Shown here: positions 62,501 through 64,000 of the stretch, in pieces
How the letters are laid out: every line of letters begins with the position of its first letter
Position numbering within the stretch: the first letter of the stretch is position 1
Source of the DNA: Ottelia alismoides
Taxonomy: Eukaryota > Streptophyta > Magnoliopsida > Alismatales > Hydrocharitaceae
Length of the DNA: 64,000 nt
Direction of reading: 5' to 3'
NCBI GenBank assembly: GCA_037367405.1
Contig: JAZKJV010004142.1
Coordinates: 124,001-188,000 of the forward strand
Made by a program: the position numbers and the translations under genes
The notes under the pieces: generated by a model
Told to the model about the DNA's origin: nothing
What the model saw: the letters and a program-made list of their open reading frames with translations, nothing else
The model's database searches: none

Positions 62501-64000
62501 GCCACCACCGATAAAGGTGTTCACGCCTGCTTCACCAAAACTCAAATCGTTGCCCAGCCCCGCGCGCAGCGTATCGTTGCCTGCGCCGGGTTCAGAGCCG
62601 CCGGTACCAAAATCACCATACAAGTAGTTCACCGCTGCATCATCGCCGCTACCGGCTATGTTGAATGCATAGAGGGTGTCATTGCCGCCTGCGCCCACAA
62701 GCACGTCGGAACCTGCATCACCGCTGAGCGTATCGTTCCCGTCGCCGCCATCAAGGATGTCATCGCCGGGACCACCTCCAAGCGTATCATTGCCGCCGCG
62801 ACCATAGATACGATCCTGGCCCGCATCGCCACTTCCGAAATCTAGTCCCTCGCTACCGTAGAACACATCATCGCCCTGGCCGCCTGCGAATGTGGAACCA
62901 GAACTTGCAGTGGCAACCAACACATCGTTACCGCCGTTGCCAAAGAAGACATCGAAACCGGACCCGCCATCCAGGTAGTCATCGCCAGCTCCACCGCGCA
63001 ACGTATCGTCGCCAGCGCCACCATATAGCCAGGCACTGCCTGTAAAGCTGGTGGCATCGAGAATGTTATTGCTCGCTCCGCTGGCCAGCGTTGCGAAGCG
63101 AATGCCACTAAGTGTGATGTTACCACCCAAGCCGCGAATCAGTTGCCCGTCACTCAACACGTGACTTGTATCGCGTGCACTGAACACACGATCATTGCCT
63201 AACCCGCCAGTAAGCACAGCCTCACCGGTCCACAACGAAACATCAAAGGTGTTGTCCAGTCGTATGCCAGTCACCAATGCCCGCGTTACATTCTCCAAGC
63301 GAATGCTGGTACCCTGCGATGTATTGAGATTGCCATCCGCCAAGTTAACATCGGCATCAACTATGGCACGGACCGCGTCCCCGGCAGCATTACCGACTAC
63401 GGTAGCGACGCCCCGAAAGTTGCTGACATCAAAAATCGCAGGTGTCGTCATCGAAGGATTGATCAGCCTGATTCTCTCGATCAGTTGATATACCTGTAGA
63501 CCGCGTCCCAGAATCGTCCCGTCGGTTAGTGTATGAACACCACTTAGGCTTTGTTCGAGCAGGTCATTGCCCGCCCCACCCGAGATTGTCTGATTGCCAT
63601 CGCCAGTGCGAATCAGATCGTCGCCGCCCGCACCTTGCAGCGTCTGAATGCCCGTGCCGCCGTAGATGAAGTCTGCATTGGCACCACCATCAATAGTTCC
63701 AGTTGCTACACCGCCATAGATCGTATCGTTGCCTGCTTCGCCATAGATCGTGTCCACGCCAGAGCCAGCATAAGTATTAACAAAGTTGGGTGGAGAATCA
63801 GGCCAGTTGGCTGGACGAGTCGTGAGTCCACTGCTGCCAAAAATCAAGTCATTGCCGATGCCACCGAAAATGGTATTGTTGCCTGAATCGGCATAGATAA
63901 TGTCATCGCCGCCATAGCCATAGACTGTATCGGTACCGCTACCTGCAAAGATCAGGTCGCCGACTTCGCCTCCGTAGAGCAGATCGTCATCGGCACCACC
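47579..64000 (-). CDS. giant multidomain surface protein, N-terminus outside window
   Basis: The minus-strand frame is open from the stop at 47579-47581 to the window edge: 5473 codons plus stop, with 51 open codons before the first possible TTG. So the true start lies outside. From N to C there are RTX repeats, a Pro-rich linker, seven propeller-like repeats, and five beta-helix modules. Ig-like, CBM-like and two malectin-like domains lie between the modules. A nidogen-like domain, a bacterial Ig-like domain, a cadherin-like domain and a dockerin-type motif near the C-terminus complete it. All parts are extracellular, and calcium or carbohydrate binding is expected. It probably mediates adhesion or polysaccharide binding. 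No frameshift was found despite the internal repetition. Confidence 0.93.
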   Translation of the reverse strand, partial: GGADDDLLYGGEVGDLIFAGSGTDTVYGYGGDDIIYADSGNNTIFGGIGNDLIFGSSGLTTRPANWPDSPPNFVNTYAGSGVDTIYGEAGNDTIYGGVATGTIDGGANADFIYGGTGIQTLQGAGGDDLIRTGDGNQTISGGAGNDLLEQSLSGVHTLTDGTILGRGLQVYQLIERIRLINPSMTTPAIFDVSNFRGVATVVGNAAGDAVRAIVDADVNLADGNLNTSQGTSIRLENVTRALVTGIRLDNTFDVSLWTGEAVLTGGLGNDRVFSARDTSHVLSDGQLIRGLGGNITLSGIRFATLASGASNNILDATSFTGSAWLYGGAGDDTLRGGAGDDYLDGGSGFDVFFGNGGNDVLVATASSGSTFAGGQGDDVFYGSEGLDFGSGDAGQDRIYGRGGNDTLGGGPGDDILDGGDGNDTLSGDAGSDVLVGAGGNDTLYAFNIAGSGDDAAVNYLYGDFGTGGSEPGAGNDTLRAGLGNDLSFGEAGVNTFIGGGVGAVTNDGLAPGLRPSSPPAEPPIPQPPAWPPQLPGQATTFIIDGITSSGRWTELNGSGSASGISRSPAEASAPAVAVSAAGPWVTWIDERSGSPQVYVALHTIAGWSEYAGSARGGGISLQNGVPNSRAEEPSIAIDAIGLPIIAWTQVVGNSRDIMVARYDAIANGGAGAWVPLGGSLSSGGISGTGLADNAQVVMTSSGPVVAWLENIGGIKNVYAKRFQNGNWVALGTGGASGTGISSSSTMVPQFALAAQGANVSVAWTQSVGTRTQIYLKSLINNAWAATGSSASGNGISQTTGSAMTPALVYFGNGEMIAAWQDTSSSVSEIYAARFDGSQWTEAGLGSRTGGGVSNTQGNAIAPKLAATGDDISLVWQDNRRTAGKGNSTALYTKRWQGSQFIEQLHGDARDRGLSTIVGSPRTHAVAVNAAGHPFVVWSDTVSGKSEIYLQANKLDLGTVHYVNDTDITVDALAANSFSTAIGNDDNDGLTPATPKRTLQSVLNDPLRPLNVGDVILLDAGSYVGTAITGTSPTGVIIIGSSDEPSVIQTPLSISNVDRLTVSRLQTTAGVTVTNSTQVTLQENDLRNAGIAISGGNSIQVVNNQFLNSSTAVMLSGDTTAAVVASNTIRDGSRGIWLTTGATAQAATGLVVRDNRMLSTDVGVAVEANAQGRISANWIDDANTGMRLTSTFAGLITNNIISDASTGVLYQAANTLDGNLIYGGTVGIATNINSNTTGLGYFGLAAPNRIVNNATGISLSDSALVQQQYLWGNTTGIAGSGSLVPTAFAFANMIGGSNVGVDVSGTVQYTRMHRNVTGVAASNGQLIAHNELVDNTRGVDISGDQNVRVLSNTLVGTTGTNVRVVNAASETEVRNNILVTNSGYNLYVDNNSTAGFFSDYNNLTAGPGGKLVYWTKDFTDILDWQEDVYQFDLNSSGTTAIDQRSAAPRFVSRALNDYRVFDLTARLRFTSPTIDVGDARAVEASAPDLVNLITNPSFEQGVSSWTVTPATSNIGTANPTAHLGSNYFRGGTGATVTLEQTVDLVAAGYLPVNIDALQYTATFSARVRSAAEALADRGTLTVTFLDAANGTIGLPRVVAAANVSDRWELIGEQTYLPALTRSIRFQYTGTRLTGTSNDIYLDGALLALTPRSESVDVGALGNAATDVDSAPHIHLITPDLYKDWERNKAIDIRWQSFGNTAGSGVAIKLLQDTALGPQLVTPISTSTVDDGQFTWIAANSGVNFGTAGLRVEVSLVTNPTILDRSTETFTVPENTNTYFVNDRAASGDEYTSSLGSNRNTGKVATAPKPYPNNVLRIYTLGAGDTLSIDTGDYPLLSPLVVSNTGTLGDDEGFLMRGAVNRDSQLSHANPLTVAPVLTLVDADLMTVNHLQLVGGTLGLSVRDGSTSFNADRVRSIGATQRGMLIDSGSSVGALSRLLVDGSLGPGLKIEVPLGSLTDSVLRNNAGTGLELVDVGPAVIEANQIFNNVGTFATGVQITQSFTASPMFGSPNLEAGRGNIVHSNSRGIKVQGVVNVVGNTIYNHVGTNNYGIESNGNSTLSRNVIYGNTNGIVSGGTSAIQENRLYNHSGTAIVALGGATIGRNVVYSNSIGIRANTGTIANNVLYANADASVALSPASNLTLVNNTIVQTTGDGVRVSSISSNVGLRNNNIWARGGFALNVASDSQTGFQSDYNNLLATGTGSIARWQNVTRTTLADWRFATLQDFNSLNVDPDFVSLLGSDGVLGFVNNTNDGRDDDLHLRSQYGTFQGVALAPVATAAGTGAPAWLVSPGNPVLFTTTSKLIDRGSPSDSFAAEPLPNGGAINIGAYGGTSQASISPAEYVTVTNPDGAEVWPQGQTFAIRWRNQQPGPSPVTFTLELLKGGVSVQTITSNAPDTGSFSWTVPPGTVVGDDYRIRVTRNDNPAIQDISDNNFSIRLPISVYYVNDGTVAPGDFTTTPGNDANSGLSPDAPKGSISAVLAAYSLKPGDTILVDAGTYTLSTALILNAAASGITIRGFHDPADATRVTVLDRANSQFNAIELVNADDVTLDRLTIRNANYGVFANAASDSDRLTISNSVLGINSTGAIFLDSGNDWTNLQSNRITHRGALLRGADATVNANTFVGVTAGNGLEVTGLRSQVTNNTFSSINGGALRVSTSGASNLTRVDVRENSFIDVGNGIQATENTLIRNNSFTRASTAMFSVGEVRNNVIREGVNGIVALATTSIIDNRILLVSGSGIMMGASSTTRGNYLYNNATGISATGFTGVIANNFLVNNTTAGIVIASGSPTLTNNTILQATGDAIRITNVGTQNVNVRNNILQVSSGYALNVDSAASPGFQSDYNVIHRLGTGRISRWQNSDYNSPADWYYEVGLDKNSIFGDPLFVDLDGPDNLLGFVNGSGDFGLDDNFTVVAASPAIDGGNPNDSFFREPLAGGSRINIGASGNTPVAEASPLQRVQVLSPSGLEKFEHGQTTNIQVRSHGLLSNQPTMLLNMGTNVVGPWAAGSVFQTSGIPSGFFGNEFTNAVIDRSGVVDPIPEELYRTYLSSDTGTAATLRLQLPVPDGTYSLRMHFIEGIVTAVGARRFDIKVNGATLRAGYDIFASAGARFRAVAESFTGVSAVGGGGLTIELTTLTPTLPALLAALEVFTATPLSTPTSSISLQVSGDGGNQWSPIPGAEAIPLDRWGNASFLWTIPSDLPEGDNYRIRARSNAVAGGIIDDSDSSFRITHAGAQYYVNDNSLTGDVFTTASGNNSASGKSPDQPMASLAALLTSYNFGPGDVIYIDSGVHRLNRTLTLTSSFSGVSFEGPSSGTAILDRNNLLQNMFVLQNADDLSFQRLTFRNAQYSFFSNDSSDSDRLTIANSSFVSNQTGSIFLGQGSDFTSLQNNSFNLATPTTATLGGADSVVTGNQFSNSTGATLALEVRGARTQVTGNTLSNIRSGISVQPNYFDSPANRVLIIGNVITDASGTAINVNAPQTLVENNQIVRAATGISGTAQIRQNILRGGTTGLNVSNSLVENNRVFSHSGTGLFASAGTVTRNNRIYNNNVGIETGFGFNGTLSNNYLVNNSTAGFLLSGAGYNGGVPTFSQNTIIQAAGIQGAGDAFRITDFRTNNILIENNIIQVGQGYAYNVDASTTRGFVTNYNLIHRTGTGKIARWEATDFNDAADWYYEVGMDQHSVFENPLFVDLDGPDNQLGFNAQSNIDYGADDNFSVQAFSPAMDRGNPNTAYALEPLPNGGRINLGGSAGSILAETSAPQLVQVLSPQGLEKFERGQSVPIAVNTNGLRNIQPTLLVNGGSLAAGRWQPASRVTTTGFAGPLNTALATATIDRSGVVDPPPEEVYRTYTTTDFNPGLRVAMTLPLADGSYSVRLHFIEHEWTTIGARRFDIRINGVTVRSNYDIFQAAGSVRFRATAETFTNIVTTGGAGLTLELVNVSGIPATIAAIEVFQASPLGMAAPTVALDFSSNGGEAWTPIPGAQAVPVDRWGNASFNWTVPNDAPQSNGYRIRTRAIGANGAISSTSPQSFSVAGNGQAYFLSPSGDNRNNGKSIDQPMRSLSGLVAAYDLDAGDVVELIGGNYRSYRNIQLGQEDSGVTFLASLDSPATITRGNTNDSMRVIEFTGADGVTINGLRLTGGEDGIFVANGSSNANTITNSHLYANLNAGLRVGTGNVGWTITSSRFYGLPGGQVSDDQAHGILFDAASINTSTGYQIIGNEIYDHGAIGISQPPAGSLIESNAIYGNQQGITATGEIYAAPLVIRRNSVRNNLTWGISVNSSGIEVTDNDVFGHSGPGDRGIIANGGSVITNNRIYNNHIGADAFSGTGPNPTRLSGNRIYGNSSVGVAPNAFANIDGNFIYSNSIGVQTGSQFFGNLSNNVIYTNTNRGLSIQNPFSGAGTARYINNTIYQTVGDGIRLEGGARNNQLINNIVWVLSGNAVSVANDSQVGFQSDYNLMHVSDNPNANIGLWNGVTRKTLTDWQTASSRDANSLTGAPGFVDIDGADNVLGYVTTAGGNVHGGNDDNFYVTRNSPAIDRGHTWQGVPTDIDGLSRSDDPGTVNTGTQRYIQTSPQPNFSLSGTAQNWRADNGLWSLNLPFAFPLFGTNYNTVWVTSNGMLQISAFENSLADFTNTTAELAEWVRIAGLWDDLRTDGAPEDNIFIDNTVSGVTTIRWNATNKADNSDVNFSITLAATGEVTFNYGPGNTNLTPTIGISRGNNRDIHLATGFDGAANLTGPRAVGFQLVPGITDLGVYEFRGNSLDVQSPTLVASVPAAIHASGVTALALNNLQFSFSEEVNPIDARSPAAYELRSAGANNLFGDADDVLYPLRPAYAPGQNSLQLVIGALDGGNGTSTLPLGLYRITVFGTIATSLYDLAGNRIDGDGNGLPGGNYVREFRVIQNTAPQLFGANALPTILSNITSAANTGLTIAQLINNQIVDADGPGQGIAVSSAGVSGGVWEYALDGMNFQPVAPALTGGRILLLASNANTRLRFVPQSGTSGLINSLTFRAWDRADELLEGTSVLPQELSANSLSMATANAFLMVQAPIAPTLSVGSTAVQGNVLTNLINNGTWTSVSPETFALTATLGNVVRNNDGSWNWTFTPTTRLVNQIVQLTATDAAGSTTITFSINALVHIPNQRVYYRSSSFAQGGNNVPAALDPIKVLAQSGPSSRQLSYTNLINTTRGINGLVLDVAGLTANSLTTSNFVFRMSPTGLFNENANPPSSWGSAPAPTGIFVTPGTGTTPARVRIEWDDNAIANRWLQIQVIGGTQTGLESTQVFYIGHLQGEVNGTVIGGAFFVTTTDQSGVLPLGIATVSNPRDIDKNGFVTTQDLTAVRNSINAGRTLRVISIPAAGSANEGTVIGGGAGAMSIVDSTNPTPSELAGFLTLPNTPPTVTRPKDQQSSSLVATVSPLKATTQPGPASSYSPLSASINTSSLRSNLERESEPDNQLESVARKRLRLLDEVFGSESW
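47965..48045 (-). other. dockerin-type calcium-binding motif near the C-terminus
   Basis: The segment RDIDKNGFVTTQDLTAVRNS has the D-x-D-x-N-G spacing of an EF-hand-like dockerin repeat followed by its helix. Only one clear copy is seen, whereas classical dockerins have two. In planctomycetes such single motifs are common near protein ends and need not imply a cellulosome. Confidence 0.75.
48600..49730 (-). other. Ig-like and cadherin-like domain block of the giant protein
   Basis: The first part (about 49310-49730) has LQFSFSEEVNPIDARSPAAY, as in SbsA-type bacterial Ig-like domains. It is followed by a cadherin-like segment (RLRFVPQSGTSGLINSLTFR, about 48930-49300) and another Ig-like repeat (WNWTFTPTTRLVNQIVQLTA) to about 48600. 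These usually act as spacers. Confidence 0.6.
49760..50310 (-). other. nidogen-like domain of the giant protein
   Basis: The segment FPLFGTNYNTVWVTSNGMLQ, then WDDLRTD, TTIRWNAT and FSITLAATGEVTFNYG, matches the pattern of NIDO-type extracellular domains. The Trp-Asp-Asp and the alternate strand pattern are well kept. Confidence 0.6.
50330..51900 (-). repeat. beta-helix module 5
   Basis: It opens AYFLSPSGDNRNNGKSIDQP, a diverged form of the YYVND opening of modules 1-4, and then DAGDVVELIGGNYRSYRNI. Parallel beta-helix rungs follow (ISQPPAGSLIESNAIYGNQQ). It closes with FQSDYNLMH and PAIDRGHTWQG. It lacks the EPLPNGG ending of modules 2 and 4. Confidence 0.75.
51910..52720 (-). repeat. Ig-like plus malectin-like domain, copy 2
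   Basis: It opens LSPQGLEKFERGQSVPI and contains DRSGVVDPPPEEVYRTYTTT, then ADGSYSVRLHFIEHEW and RRFDIRINGVTVRSNYDIF. The LHFIE and RRFDI elements match malectin-like carbohydrate-binding folds. It is paralogous to the copy at 54310-55140. Confidence 0.75.
52740..54310 (-). repeat. beta-helix module 4
   Basis: It opens AQYYVNDNSLTGDVFTTASG, then SPDQPMASLAALLTSYNFGP and GDVIYIDSGVHRL. Beta-helix rungs with repeated NN-I-x-N patterns follow. It closes with YNLIHRTGTGKIARW, FVDLDGPDNQLGF and EPLPNGGRINLGG. It is the closest paralogue of module 3. Confidence 0.8.
54310..55140 (-). repeat. Ig-like plus malectin-like domain, copy 1
   Basis: It opens LSPSGLEKFEHGQTTNIQV and contains DRSGVVDPIPEELYRTYLSS, then DGTYSLRMHFIEGIV and RRFDIKVNGATLRAGYDIF. 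A final strand block (EGDNYRIRARSN) leads into module 4. Confidence 0.75.
55150..56690 (-). repeat. beta-helix module 3
   Basis: It opens SVYYVNDGTVAPGDFTTTPG, then SPDAPKGSISAVLAAYSLKP and GDTILVDAGTYTLSTAL. Rungs such as LTISNSVLGINSTGAIFLDS follow. It closes with YNVIHRLGTGRISRW, FVDLDGPDNLLGFV and EPLAGGSRINIGA. Confidence 0.8.
57000..58680 (-). repeat. beta-helix module 2
   Basis: It opens NTYFVNDRAASGDEYTSSLG, then LGAGDTLSIDTGDYPLLSPL. Rungs such as VVGNTIYNHVGTNNYGIESN follow. It closes with YNNLLATGTGSIARW, FVSLLGSDGVLGFVN and EPLPNGGAINIGAYGG. An Ig-like block (PDGAEVWPQGQTFAIRWRN, about 56700-56990) follows before module 3. Confidence 0.8.
58990..59600 (-). other. carbohydrate-binding-like domain between modules 1 and 2
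   Basis: The segment LITNPSFEQGVSSWTVTPAT is the typical opening of CBM4/9-like or galactose-binding-like domains. It is followed by strands and RSIRFQYTGTRLTGTSNDIY. It ends where LITPDLYKDWERNKAIDIRW begins an Ig-like block. Confidence 0.6.
59600..61130 (-). repeat. beta-helix module 1
   Basis: It opens VHYVNDTDITVDALAANSFS, then TPATPKRTLQSVLNDPLRPL and VGDVILLDAGSYVG. Rungs such as SNTIRDGSRGIWLTTGATA follow. It closes with FFSDYNNLTAGPGGKLVYW and DWQEDVYQFDLNS, the same closing motif as in modules 2-4. Confidence 0.8.
61140..62360 (-). repeat. seven propeller-like repeats of about 58 residues
   Basis: Seven units carry a G-(I/V/L)-S element, then an acidic or Pro region, a strand like VSVAWTQSVGTRTQIYLKSL, and a Trp before the next unit. 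Examples of the marker are GNGISQ, GGGVSN and DRGLST. Seven such blades suggest one closed beta-propeller. No catalytic motif is seen. Confidence 0.65.
62370..62460 (-). other. Pro-rich linker in the giant protein
   Basis: The segment SSPPAEPPIPQPPAWPPQLP links the RTX block to the propeller-like block and is expected to be extended and flexible. Confidence 0.8.
62550..64000 (-). repeat. RTX (hemolysin-type calcium-binding) repeat block
   Basis: Many nonapeptides of the GGxGxDxLx type occur, such as GGAGDDTLRGGAGDDYLDGG and GGPGDDILDGGDGNDTLSG. They form calcium-binding parallel beta-rolls. The block continues past the window edge (DDDLLYGGEVGDLIFAG at the far end). Here it serves as a structural module of a surface protein, with no toxin domain visible. 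RTX blocks used for type I secretion normally sit at the C-terminus, unlike here. Confidence 0.92.

Noticed and set aside
47789..63886. Many plus-strand frames of 60-310 residues opposite the giant gene
   Set aside because: They lie antisense to a continuous 16.4-kb reading frame with recognisable domains. They have no ribosome binding sites or domains of their own.
62550..64000. RTX toxin
   Set aside because: RTX repeats are structural calcium-binding modules. No pore-forming, protease or acyltransferase-related part is visible in the 5473 residues seen.

Overview
The window looks like chromosomal DNA of a planctomycete, most likely of the Pirellulaceae (Rhodopirellula-like). Several family signatures support this: three DUF1559 pseudopilin-like proteins, a DUF1592/DUF1552 pair with a c-type heme motif, a LEPR-type N-terminal sorting motif, dockerin-bearing exported proteins, one giant modular protein, and many small palindromic repeats between genes. 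The lineage is inferred from gene content only.

Positions 1-4460 hold a defence-like accessory cassette. It contains the start of an XRE regulator, a divergent MmeI-like adenine-specific DNA methyltransferase with no visible nuclease motif, three operator-like inverted repeats, a small acidic protein, an HNH endonuclease, and a decayed fragment. Positions 4461-11705 hold a diguanylate cyclase, glgC, a cupin, a pseudo-receiver protein, a GNAT acetyltransferase, a LarA-like protein and a CPBP protease. Positions 11797-16890 are decayed: an AddB-like nuclease gene carries three frameshifts, an IS4-family element sits just upstream of it with its target duplication still visible, and a structured MITE-like repeat lies next to the IS.

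Positions 16890-36441 carry the typical planctomycete set: DUF1592-DUF1552, three DUF1559 plus small-lipoprotein pairs, a YkgJ-type cysteine cluster protein, a moaE-moaA-cysteine desulfurase operon, a vanadium-haloperoxidase-like exported protein, an M3 oligopeptidase and pyrF. Positions 36443-47578 hold a pteridine-reductase-like SDR, a DUF885 protein, an SGNH hydrolase, a membrane protein/XRE regulator module with a readable promoter and operator, an alpha/beta hydrolase, a pectate-lyase-like protein, an SDR, a QueG-like/SCP2 fusion, and a divergent HxlR regulator with palindromic operators.

Positions 47579-64000 are one open reading frame on the minus strand, still open at the window edge (at least 5473 residues). 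From N to C it shows RTX calcium-binding repeats, a Pro-rich linker, seven propeller-like repeats, five paralogous beta-helix modules separated by Ig-like and malectin-like domains, a nidogen-like domain, Ig/cadherin-like domains and a terminal dockerin. Three families of small terminal-inverted-repeat elements are scattered through the intergenic DNA, one of them with another element nested inside it.
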